Positions 1 to 6,349 of a stretch of DNA of 6,450 bases are shown piece after piece. The stretch is from Deferribacterales bacterium UBA4806. GTDB lineage: Bacteria > Chrysiogenota > Deferribacteres > Deferribacterales > UBA228. A program made the translations under genes and the position numbers. The notes beneath the pieces were generated by a model. It searched no databases. It saw only the letters and a program-made list of their open reading frames with translations, and had not been told where the DNA came from. How positions within the stretch are numbered: position 1 is the first letter of the stretch; every line of letters starts with the position of its first letter. The stretch is taken from positions 7,410 through 13,859 of the forward strand of contig DHGE01000015.1 in assembly GCA_002402635.1 (NCBI GenBank), written 5' to 3'.

Positions 1-141
1 TGGTATATTGTTAAAACTGTATCTCAATCTGAAAAAGGAGTTGACCTAACTGATCAATGTATTTGTTTGTTAGTTCCATTTTCCTTCACAAGAAAGCTTA
101 ATGATAACATTAAGGTTTATATAGAAGACTTACATGTCTGA
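1..141 (+). CDS. C-terminal end of a probable GH57 4-alpha-glucanotransferase/alpha-amylase (DUF1926 tail), 5' truncated
   Basis: Frame 1 is open from the first base to a TGA at 139-141, giving 46 residues of a gene that begins outside the window. The tail starts WYIVKTVSQSEKG and ends with alternating hydrophobic, beta-rich sequence (CICLLVPFSF, then IKVYIEDLHV). From memory, the run 'KTVSQSE(K/S)G' followed by a short beta strand closes the DUF1926 domain of GH57 4-alpha-glucanotransferases and amylases of the Thermococcus/Pyrococcus type. Those enzymes transfer or hydrolyse alpha-1,4-glucan segments in the cytoplasm. The neighbouring glgA and GH57 branching enzyme fit that role. The catalytic domain is not visible, so the family call rests on a short motif plus context. 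The stop overlaps the start of the next gene by 8 bp, which suggests translational coupling. The existence of the coding end is firm; the product name is moderately supported. Confidence 0.62.
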   Translation, partial: WYIVKTVSQSEKGVDLTDQCICLLVPFSFTRKLNDNIKVYIEDLHV

Positions 142-1156
142 ATTAAGATTTGATCCACTTAAAAGAAAATGGACAGTAATCGCACCAGAAAGGGCACATA
201 GGCCAATAGATTTGGGGAAAAAAGTAGAAATCCCTGAAAACAAAGAAGTATGCCCTTTTTGCCCAGGCCATGAGTCCGCTACAACTAAAGAAATTCTGAG
301 GTTCAGCGGATCGGAAAATGGAGACTGGTCATTACGAGTTGTTCCAAACAAGTACCCTGCCTTTAGAATAGAGGGAGATTTAAAAAGAGAAGGTTATGGC
401 ACCTTCGACATCGTCTCTGGGATAGGAGCACATGAAGTTGTTATAGAAACTCCTCTGCATAATCTGTCTTTAACTGATTATTCAAGTAAAATATTATATA
501 ATTTATTCAACGCCTTTAAATTGAGAATAGTTGATCTTAGACAGGATCTTCGTTTTAGATATATTTTCGCATTCAAAAATTATGGTTTTAATGCTGGAGC
601 AACATTAATTCACCCACATTCTCAAATCATTGCCATGCCAGTAATACCTGATTTAGTTGTTTCTATGTTAAAGTCATCAAAATCATATTTTGAGCAAAAA
701 GAAAGATGTTTAGTTTGTGATATACTAGCAATGGAATATAGAAGCTATGAGAGGATAATTTTAGAGAACAGAGATTTTGTTGCAATTTGTCCCTTTGCTT
801 CGTTTTCACCCTTTGAAACAAGAATATACCCTATTAAGCATTCCCATGATTTTACAACACTTAATAACAACGAACTATTGGGTTTAGCAAATATTGTTAA
901 AGAAATATTTACGAGGCTTGATAGATCTTTAAATAAACCAGATATTAATATGGTCATTCATACATCACCTCCTCTTAATAAACGACCTTCTCATCCAGAA
1001 TACTGGAATAGTATTTTTTACGATTATCATTGGTTTTTAGAAATCATCCCTCGTATCTCAGGGTATGCTGGTTTTGAATGGGCAACAGGCTTTAGCATAA
1101 ACATGGTTGAACCTGAAGAAGCTGCTAAGTTTCTAAAGATTGTGAGTGTAACATAA
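134..1156 (+). CDS. galT: Galactose-1-phosphate uridylyltransferase family protein (GalT-like)
   Basis: A 340-residue protein, close to the usual family length. GalT enzymes move a UMP group between UDP-glucose and galactose-1-phosphate through a uridylyl-histidine intermediate. Visible landmarks: FDPLKRKWTVIAPERAHRP at the N-terminus; zinc-site CPFC (C40, C43) with H109 and H160 as likely further ligands; the active-site HPHSQ at 160-164, where H162 is the expected nucleophile; a second CLVC at 192-195; and YHWFLEIIPR near the C-terminus. The usual final motif there is HxH (HWH in many homologues), and here the second histidine is F301. The ATG at 134 overlaps the upstream stop as ATGTCTGA and has no good Shine-Dalgarno, so reinitiation is likely. 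No galK or galE is beside it. In a glycogen operon it could instead act on ADP-glucose, as the GalT-like plant enzyme ADP-glucose phosphorylase does. The family is secure; the substrate is not. Confidence 0.9.
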   Translation: MSELRFDPLKRKWTVIAPERAHRPIDLGKKVEIPENKEVCPFCPGHESATTKEILRFSGSENGDWSLRVVPNKYPAFRIEGDLKREGYGTFDIVSGIGAHEVVIETPLHNLSLTDYSSKILYNLFNAFKLRIVDLRQDLRFRYIFAFKNYGFNAGATLIHPHSQIIAMPVIPDLVVSMLKSSKSYFEQKERCLVCDILAMEYRSYERIILENRDFVAICPFASFSPFETRIYPIKHSHDFTTLNNNELLGLANIVKEIFTRLDRSLNKPDINMVIHTSPPLNKRPSHPEYWNSIFYDYHWFLEIIPRISGYAGFEWATGFSINMVEPEEAAKFLKIVSVT

Positions 1157-1159
1157 ATT

Positions 1160-2575
1160 TTGAATATAATACATATATCTAGTGAAGTTTTCCCATTTTC
1201 TAAAACAGGAGGTTTGGCAGATGTTGCTTATGCTCTACCTAAAGCTCAATCTAGGCTGGGGGAATCTGTAAAGGTCTTTACTCCTCTCTACAAAGGAATA
1301 ATTAATAAATTTGAACTAATCGATACAGGTTTTAGAACAGTTGTTAATACATCTATAGGGAATTTTGATTTCTCTGTATATAAATACATACATGAAAATG
1401 TTGAAACATACTTTTTAAATAACAATTATTTCTTTTTTAGAAAAGAGCTATATTCAGAAAATGGCTTTGATTATCATGATAATTATTTAAGATTTGGCTG
1501 CTTTTGTATTGCTATATTGCATTTTATTGATTACTTTGATATACCTGTAGATATAATTCATGTTCATGATTGGCAAACATCTTTTATACCAATTTTCATA
1601 AAAACTGATTACTCATTTATAAAATCCAAAATTATTCTTACAATACATAACTTAGCCTTTCAGGGTATTTTTGATCGTAGTTGCCTAAATGTTCTTAAAA
1701 TGCCTAGTTACTTATACAATATAGATTACCTCGAATATTATGGGGCAATTAATATTTTAAAAGGAGCTATAATTCTTTCCGATTATTTTACTACAGTTAG
1801 CCCCACTTATGCCACTGAAATTATGGATAAAAACTTTGGATATGGATTAGAAGGGGTAATAAGTGAGAAAAAGTATAAACTTAAGGGGATATTAAATGGA
1901 ATCGATTATGATATATGGAATCCAGAACAGGATAATAAAATTAAAAAAAATTACAGTATAAATACCTTACAATATAAATATTTTAACAAAGAAGAGTTCT
2001 CAAATAATTTCTTTATAGATAGTAAGCTCCCACTTTTTAGTTTTATATCTAGATTTACAAGTCAAAAAGGAGCAGACATCCTAATAGAACTATTGGAAAA
2101 TAAAGAAATTAATGAAGCTGCATTTGCTATACTAGGTAACGGCCCAAAAGAAATAGCAGATAGATTTAAACAAATCGGCTTTGTCAAACCTAACATATTT
2201 GTTTATACAGGTTTTAATGAAGACCTAGCTCATCAATTATATGCAGCCAGCGATTTCTTGCTTATGCCATCACGTTTTGAACCATGCGGGTTATCACAGT
2301 TAATTGCTATGAAATACGGAACAATTCCAATTGTGAATCGAACTGGTGGATTGGAGGATACAGTTGTTGATATAAATGATGGAGGTTATGGTTTTTGCAT
2401 TGACGAAGTTAATACAGATAAGCTATACTATGCAATACAAAGGGCTATAGTTTTATATAATCATAAAAAACAAAAAGAGATGATTGCAAAAAAATGCATG
2501 GAATTAAATTTCTCATGGACAAAATCAGCTGGTGAATATATAAAGATATATAAAGATCTATTATACCATCACTGA
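1160..2575 (+). CDS. glgA: Glycogen synthase, GT5 family (GlgA)
   Basis: A 471-residue protein, normal for bacterial GlgA (about 475). It adds glucose from ADP-glucose (in some lineages UDP-glucose) to the non-reducing end of an alpha-1,4-glucan in the cytoplasm. The N-terminal Rossmann domain carries SSEVFPFSKTGGLADV (K15-TGGLAD, sugar-nucleotide binding), HVHDWQT at 134-140 and TIHNLAFQG at 161-169. NGIDYDIWNP at 246-255 leads into the second Rossmann domain. That domain has SRFTSQKG (R298 and K303, the usual phosphate-binding pair), LGNGP at 325-329, PSRFEPCGLSQ at 370-380 (E374 is the conserved retaining-GT glutamate) and TGGLEDTV at 395-402. The start is TTG, 3 bp after the galT stop; it places the family-typical N-terminus exactly, and no ATG or GTG fits. 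The upstream Shine-Dalgarno is weak, so coupling to galT is likely. The segment between 256 and 290 is asparagine/lysine-rich and includes an A8 tract. Confidence 0.96.
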   Translation: MNIIHISSEVFPFSKTGGLADVAYALPKAQSRLGESVKVFTPLYKGIINKFELIDTGFRTVVNTSIGNFDFSVYKYIHENVETYFLNNNYFFFRKELYSENGFDYHDNYLRFGCFCIAILHFIDYFDIPVDIIHVHDWQTSFIPIFIKTDYSFIKSKIILTIHNLAFQGIFDRSCLNVLKMPSYLYNIDYLEYYGAINILKGAIILSDYFTTVSPTYATEIMDKNFGYGLEGVISEKKYKLKGILNGIDYDIWNPEQDNKIKKNYSINTLQYKYFNKEEFSNNFFIDSKLPLFSFISRFTSQKGADILIELLENKEINEAAFAILGNGPKEIADRFKQIGFVKPNIFVYTGFNEDLAHQLYAASDFLLMPSRFEPCGLSQLIAMKYGTIPIVNRTGGLEDTVVDINDGGYGFCIDEVNTDKLYYAIQRAIVLYNHKKQKEMIAKKCMELNFSWTKSAGEYIKIYKDLLYHH

Positions 2576-2587
2576 TTTATTTCTATT

Positions 2588-2592
2588 GGAGG
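2588..2592 (+). promoter_or_regulatory. Strong ribosome binding site fixing the start of the DUF4912 gene
   Basis: GGAGG lies 5 bp before the ATG at 2598, the best Shine-Dalgarno in the forward block. A TTG at 2586 in the same frame would add four residues (MEES), but it overlaps this site, so the ATG at 2598 is the real start. Confidence 0.85.
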
Positions 2593-2597
2593 AAAGT

Positions 2598-3353
2598 ATG
2601 AAATATGAAGAATTAACAGTAAAGCAACTTCGGGAAATTGCAAAGAATAAAGGTCTAAAAAATTTATCTAAATTTACAAAAGCTCAATTAATTAAGACTT
2701 TAAAAGCAACTGAATTAACCACTGAAGCTACACTCACAGATAAAAATAATAGAATCTCCTCAAACACTGTCCCAAGCAGCAAACCAACTAGTTCAGTTTT
2801 TTCAGATCAAAAACAAGCATATAAAATTGTAAAAGACGACTATCCTATCCCTGAAACATATAATATAGACACTCTTGTATTGTTACCGGTTGATCCAACA
2901 ATACAATATTGCTATTGGCAAATTTCCACAAATACTAGGTTGCAGTATAAAGATTATCTTATTAAGTCCTTTTATAGATATAAGTTAAAAATATTCACCA
3001 AAGACCAAGATGGCACAAGGGAGATTCAAGAGGTAGAAGTTGGAGACTACGGAAATTATTATTTTCATCACTATCTTCCTGGCAGACTTGCCTGGGCTGA
3101 GATAGGTTTTATAAGTGATGAAGGAATTTTTATCCCCATTATAACTTCCAAACGAATTGTTATACCAAAAGATACATTGTCAACAATAACAGATGAAACA
3201 TTTATGACGGTACAAGAAAATTATATGGAAATATTAAGGCTTTCAGGGATTGATAGTGATGCTCATCCAGGGAGTATAGAATTTCATAAATCTCTTTTAA
3301 AACAATTATTAAAGAATATAAGTTCAAAAGACTCATTTTCAAAGGGGAATTAA
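2598..3353 (+). CDS. Rho_N/SAP-like plus DUF4912 domain protein of the glycogen operon
   Basis: A 251-residue soluble protein of unknown biochemical function. Residues about 5-38 (LTVKQLREIAKNKGLKNLSK, then FTKAQLIKTLK) form the helix-extended-helix pattern of the Rho termination factor N-terminal (SAP/LEM-like) module. A polar Ser/Thr/Asn-rich linker spans about 40-75. Residues about 88-192 match my memory of DUF4912: DTLVLLPVDP, then YCYWQIS with paired aromatics, a Y-rich strand with GNYYFHHYLPG, AWAEIGF and IITSKRIVIP. The C-terminal 60 residues are helical and charged. The domain looks beta-rich; an immunoglobulin-like or carbohydrate-binding fold is only my inference. The gene sits 22 bp after glgA and 1 bp before the branching enzyme. 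DUF4912 genes recur beside GH57/DUF1957 branching enzymes in other phyla, which suggests a dedicated accessory or regulatory role in glycogen synthesis. No signal peptide or membrane segment is visible. Confidence 0.85.
   Translation: MKYEELTVKQLREIAKNKGLKNLSKFTKAQLIKTLKATELTTEATLTDKNNRISSNTVPSSKPTSSVFSDQKQAYKIVKDDYPIPETYNIDTLVLLPVDPTIQYCYWQISTNTRLQYKDYLIKSFYRYKLKIFTKDQDGTREIQEVEVGDYGNYYFHHYLPGRLAWAEIGFISDEGIFIPIITSKRIVIPKDTLSTITDETFMTVQENYMEILRLSGIDSDAHPGSIEFHKSLLKQLLKNISSKDSFSKGN
3343..3348 (+). promoter_or_regulatory. Ribosome binding site for the GTG-started branching enzyme
   Basis: AGGGGA lies 6 bp before the GTG at 3355 and inside the last codons of the DUF4912 gene. It supports the GTG as the true start and close translational coupling. 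Confidence 0.75.
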
Positions 3354-3354
3354 C

Positions 3355-4938
3355 GTGTTAGGTTACTGGATGCTTGTTCTACATTCACATTTACCATTCG
3401 TAAAACATCCTGAATTTGACTATTTTTTAGAAGAACAATGGCTCTTTGAAGCAATTAATGAATGTTACATCCCTCTCCTTATGGTGCTAAAACGGTTAGA
3501 CGATGAAGGAATATCCTTTAAGCTTACAACCTCAATGACTCCTCCTCTATGTGAAATGCTTTCCGATCCGGAATTAATGAGCAAATATGAAAAATATCTA
3601 AATAAACAAATTCTTCTTGCACAAAAAGAGATCAGACGAACAAAAGATGATCCTTCCTTTTCACAAATAGCTAAATTTTACCTTGATAACTTTGAATCAA
3701 TTAAAGATTTCTTTTATAATTTTTTAAGTAAAAATGTTTTAAATGGATATAAGTATTTTAGGTATAAAAACAAGCTTGAGATTATAACTTGTGCAGCAAC
3801 ACATGGCTTCCTTCCCTTAATGGAAGTTAATACTACAGCAGTTAAGGCTCAAATAACTGTTGCTGTCAACAATTATATAAAACATTTTGGCGATCCACCT
3901 AAAGGTATCTGGCTTCCTGAGTGTGCTTATTATTCAGGATTAGAAGATGTTTTAGCTGAATGTGGATTAAGATATTTTTTTCTTGATGCTCATGGTGTTC
4001 TTTATTCCACACCAAGGCCTAAATATGGTGTTTTTGCTCCAGTCTATACCAAAAATGGAGTAGCAGCCTTTGCAAGAGATATCTCCTCTTCCAAGCAGGT
4101 CTGGTCTGCAGAAGAAGGTTACCCTGGAGATTTCTACTATAGAGACTTTTATAGAGACATTGGCTATGATTTAGATTTTGATTATATTAAAGATTTTATA
4201 AGCCCTGATGGTATTAGAGTTTTTACTGGTTTTAAATATTTCAGGATAACAGGAAAAAACATTAATAAAGAACCTTATGATAGAACTAAAGCACTTGAAA
4301 AAGTGAAAGAACATGCAGGACACTTTGTTAACGAAAGGTATAACCAAATCAAACGATTAGGCGAATTGATCGATAGAAAACCACTAGTTGTTTCTCCTTA
4401 TGACGCAGAACTTTTTGGCCACTGGTGGTTTGAAGGACCAGAATTTCTTTATTATGTTTTTAAATATATCAATGATAACGTAGCTATAAAAGCAATATCA
4501 CCAATTGAATATCTTAATGAATATCCAACTAACCAGGTGGTTGATTTAAATCCCTCCTCCTGGGGAGATAAAGGTTACTATGAAGTATGGTTAAATGGAG
4601 CTAATGATTGGATTTATCGACATTTACACTATATGGCAGATAAGATGGTTGAATATGCAAAATTATATAAAAATACTAAAAATATTATAAGAATTAGAAT
4701 TTTAAATCAGATGGCTCGTGAACTATTACTTGCTCAAAGCAGTGATTGGGCATTTCTAATAACCACAGGAACTGCTACTAATTACGCTATTAAAAGAACA
4801 AAAGAGCATATATTTAATTTCTTAAGATTAGAAGATATGCTTACAAAAAATTATAAAGATGAAGATTTCGTTAGCAAATTAGAATATAAAAACAGTATCT
4901 TCCAAGAATTAGATTTTAGAGTATACGTTTCTTCATAA
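3355..4938 (+). CDS. GH57 1,4-alpha-glucan branching enzyme (DUF1957 C-terminus)
   Basis: A 527-residue protein matching the short GH57 branching enzymes (about 520-530 residues; the Thermus and Thermotoga AmyC class). It cuts an alpha-1,4-glucan chain and rejoins it by an alpha-1,6 link in the cytoplasm. All five GH57 conserved regions are present: HSHLP at 10-14; THGFLPL at 149-155; GIWLPECAY at 184-192 with E189 as expected nucleophile; ARDISSSKQVWSAEEGYPGD at 240-259; and SPYDAELFGHWW at 347-358 with D350 as expected acid/base. SSWGDKGYYEVWLNGANDWI (401-420, running on into YRHLH) supplies the tryptophans typical of the branching-enzyme subgroup. The C-terminal helical domain has LLLAQSSDWAFL and ends DFRVY, as in DUF1957 proteins. 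The start is GTG, 1 bp after the previous stop, with AGGGGA upstream. It is the last gene of the forward operon. No key residue is missing. Confidence 0.95.
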   Translation: MLGYWMLVLHSHLPFVKHPEFDYFLEEQWLFEAINECYIPLLMVLKRLDDEGISFKLTTSMTPPLCEMLSDPELMSKYEKYLNKQILLAQKEIRRTKDDPSFSQIAKFYLDNFESIKDFFYNFLSKNVLNGYKYFRYKNKLEIITCAATHGFLPLMEVNTTAVKAQITVAVNNYIKHFGDPPKGIWLPECAYYSGLEDVLAECGLRYFFLDAHGVLYSTPRPKYGVFAPVYTKNGVAAFARDISSSKQVWSAEEGYPGDFYYRDFYRDIGYDLDFDYIKDFISPDGIRVFTGFKYFRITGKNINKEPYDRTKALEKVKEHAGHFVNERYNQIKRLGELIDRKPLVVSPYDAELFGHWWFEGPEFLYYVFKYINDNVAIKAISPIEYLNEYPTNQVVDLNPSSWGDKGYYEVWLNGANDWIYRHLHYMADKMVEYAKLYKNTKNIIRIRILNQMARELLLAQSSDWAFLITTGTATNYAIKRTKEHIFNFLRLEDMLTKNYKDEDFVSKLEYKNSIFQELDFRVYVSS

Positions 4939-5000
4939 AATTATAATAGTATATCTTTAATGTTGATTTGCTTTAATAATGAGATTTGGCCAAATATCCA
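4939..5000. other. Convergent intergenic spacer without a recognisable intrinsic terminator
   Basis: Sixty-two AT-rich bases lie between the stops of the branching enzyme (+) and the acyltransferase (-). I looked on both strands for a GC-rich stem followed by a T run and found none. The motif CTTTAAT occurs twice (once about 4955 and again about 4970). Termination here may be Rho-dependent or lie beyond the stops inside the opposing gene. Confidence 0.6.
4984..4995. repeat. 12-bp perfect palindrome in the convergent spacer
   Basis: ATTTGGCCAAAT reads the same on both strands and lies 5 bp from the acyltransferase stop. It has no loop and no flanking T tract, so it is a poor intrinsic terminator. 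It could be a dimeric protein binding site, or chance. Confidence 0.5.
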
Positions 5001-5876
5001 CTACCTCCACCATCTGTGCAAACAAAGCCATTGTTGAAAGTTCTCTCGGATAAACGTTTCTAGTATATTGTTTGTTAGCTCTGATATTTTGCGAATGCTT
5101 TCATTATTCATATCCAAATCATTGGTGTAAATAGCCTTCTTAATAATAATGTCACTCTTACCATTTTTAGATCTGAGTGCGAATAAGGGTACAATAGGAG
5201 CACCAGTTAGAATTGAAAGAATCGCTGGCCCTAAAGGAGTCTTTTTTGTTTTACCAAAAAAATATAAAGGAGGACCCTTTATATGCCTCTGGTCAGTTAG
5301 CATAATTAATATACCTTTACGTTTCAAATATTTTGCTAGAACTATGGTATTTTTCTTTGTGTTGCTTTCATTAAAAAATTTTATATGTGCTTTTTCTCGT
5401 ATAATATTCAACTTTCCTTCTATATTCTGATTTTTAACACCTCTCATAATCATCGAACAATTAGGATAACCCAATTCTCCTAGTATCATATTTAACATGG
5501 TAAAATTACCAACATGGGCCGACAGAATAATAGCGCCTTTCCCTTTATTCAGAGCTTCAGTCAAATAAGAAATATTGTAAATTTTATTTATAAAACTCTC
5601 ATTTGGATACTTCTTTTCAATCGAAGTCAGTATGTCTATGCTTTGCATCCCCAAAATTATAAATACATTTTTTGTTATTCTAAAGGATTCTACTAAGCCA
5701 GCTTCCTTGTTGTATATTAATCTATAATTTATTGAAGCGATCACTCTATAGCGCTTTAATATTATAGTTGTAAATATTGAAAACACATTAATAAGAAGTT
5801 GAAGTATATTATACGGTAGAACCTTTACAAGCCATAAAAATAAATCAAAAAAACCAATAATAAAATTGTTAACCAT
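5001..5876 (-). CDS. LpxL/HtrB-family lysophospholipid/lipid A acyltransferase with an atypical HX4T motif
   Basis: A 291-residue protein, near the roughly 300 of the family. Members are inner-membrane enzymes that transfer an acyl chain from acyl-ACP to a lipid A precursor or a related lipid. The N-terminus (about 5-40) is hydrophobic with basic residues, giving one or two membrane segments. Family features: GAIILSAHVGNF at 114-125, MRGVKN at 144-149, LTDQ at 193-196, YFFGKTKKTPLGPAIL at 205-220, TGAPIVPLFALR at 224-235, and a QQWLCLHRWWR ending like the usual QWLWxHRRW. The catalytic motif is normally HX4D or HX4E. Here H121 is followed at the acidic position by T126 (HVGNFT). The Gly/Asn around it and the C-terminal blocks are intact, so it does not look decayed. 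The ATG has no clear Shine-Dalgarno. It lies 41 bp after the secreted-protein gene on the same strand and is probably co-transcribed. The precise acceptor lipid cannot be told. Confidence 0.88.
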   Translation of the reverse strand: MVNNFIIGFFDLFLWLVKVLPYNILQLLINVFSIFTTIILKRYRVIASINYRLIYNKEAGLVESFRITKNVFIILGMQSIDILTSIEKKYPNESFINKIYNISYLTEALNKGKGAIILSAHVGNFTMLNMILGELGYPNCSMIMRGVKNQNIEGKLNIIREKAHIKFFNESNTKKNTIVLAKYLKRKGILIMLTDQRHIKGPPLYFFGKTKKTPLGPAILSILTGAPIVPLFALRSKNGKSDIIIKKAIYTNDLDMNNESIRKISELTNNILETFIRENFQQWLCLHRWWR

Positions 5877-5917
5877 ATAGCTTTGGTATATTTTTATTTA
5901 CAATGATCTTAAATCTT

Positions 5918-6334
5918 CTAATATTCACATGGACCAGTTAAATTTTTTGAAAACGCATTATTTGCTATATTGTCGTCCTTTAAAGCCTCTCCCTTCTCCA
6001 TAAATTCAGCCTTTAGATCTGTCTTACAATTACCTTCTGTGTAAATGTATAAATCTGTATCTATAGTTGACATGTAGTTAGGTAATTTTAAAAAATTATT
6101 CATCCTTAAAAATTTTTCATATTTAAGTGGTTCCTTATATCTACAATGAACTTCACCGTAAAGCCTAATTGTTATCCCCGATAATATAGACCCAGGTATT
6201 CTATTATCAGACATATTTTTTACTTTAACTGATACTTGGCAATTTCTTCCCCTATAAACACCAACAATAGCAAGATCATAGGCATATAATTGGAAACTTA
6301 TGATAATAAAAAAAAGTATAGAAGGAACCCTCAT
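5918..6334 (-). CDS. Small secreted protein with a CARDB-like pattern, function unknown
   Basis: A 138-residue protein. Residues 1-19 (MRVPSILFFIIISFQLYAY) look like a Sec signal peptide: one arginine, a hydrophobic core, and a probable cut after the A in LYA at position 18. The mature part begins DLAIVGVYRGRNCQVSVKVK and ends with DDNIANNAFSKN. The order 'DL.I..V', 'V.VKN.S', 'I.LYG' and a late 'D..N.ANN' recalls CARDB (cell-adhesion-related, beta-sandwich) domains, though this is pattern memory only. Four cysteines (32, 64, 103, 136) all lie in the exported part and could form two disulfides. The ATG is the only possible start, since an in-frame TAA lies two codons upstream. There is no Shine-Dalgarno; a promoter -10 sits directly before it. 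An 8-T run on the coding strand falls in the signal-peptide codons. It precedes the acyltransferase by 41 bp, so an envelope role is plausible, but I do not recognise a named family. Confidence 0.72.
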   Translation of the reverse strand: MRVPSILFFIIISFQLYAYDLAIVGVYRGRNCQVSVKVKNMSDNRIPGSILSGITIRLYGEVHCRYKEPLKYEKFLRMNNFLKLPNYMSTIDTDLYIYTEGNCKTDLKAEFMEKGEALKDDNIANNAFSKNLTGPCEY

Positions 6335-6340
6335 TACTTA

Positions 6341-6349
6341 ATTATAGCA
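6341..6349 (-). promoter_or_regulatory. Extended -10 promoter element, predicted leaderless start
   Basis: On the reverse strand the sequence reads TGCTATAAT, a perfect extended -10 (TGnTATAAT), ending 6 bp before the ATG at 6334. No good TTGACA lies 16-18 bp upstream, which is common for extended -10 promoters. Initiation about 7 bases after the hexamer would fall at or next to the ATG. Confidence 0.55.

Noticed and set aside
130..351. Reverse-strand open frame of 73 codons
   Set aside because: It lies wholly opposite the conserved N-terminal half of galT, including the CPFC motif, and its translation has no recognisable domain.
745..957. Reverse-strand open frame of 70 codons inside galT
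   Set aside because: It is antisense to well-conserved galT sequence, with no sign of its own ribosome binding site or domain.
1943..1950. A8 tract in glgA as a possible slippage or phase-variation site
   Set aside because: Such a run is expected by chance in DNA this AT-rich, and it lies in a lysine/asparagine-rich linker of a housekeeping enzyme whose frame is intact.
2586..2597. In-frame TTG start giving MEES before the DUF4912 protein
   Set aside because: The TTG runs into the GGAGG ribosome binding site that serves the ATG at 2598, so it cannot be the natural start of the same message.
5149..5430. Forward-strand open frame of 93 codons
   Set aside because: It is antisense to the acyltransferase core (FFG, TPLGPA and GAPIVP blocks), and those protein motifs settle the coding strand.
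5514..5696. Forward-strand open frame of 60 codons
   Set aside because: It is antisense to the acyltransferase segment ending at the HX4T motif and has no domain signal.
6308..6315. A8 tract (T8 on the coding strand) in the signal-peptide codons of the secreted protein as a phase-variation switch
   Set aside because: The position would allow on/off switching, but eight is short, T runs are natural for Phe-rich signal peptides in AT-rich DNA, and a single sequence shows no length variation.
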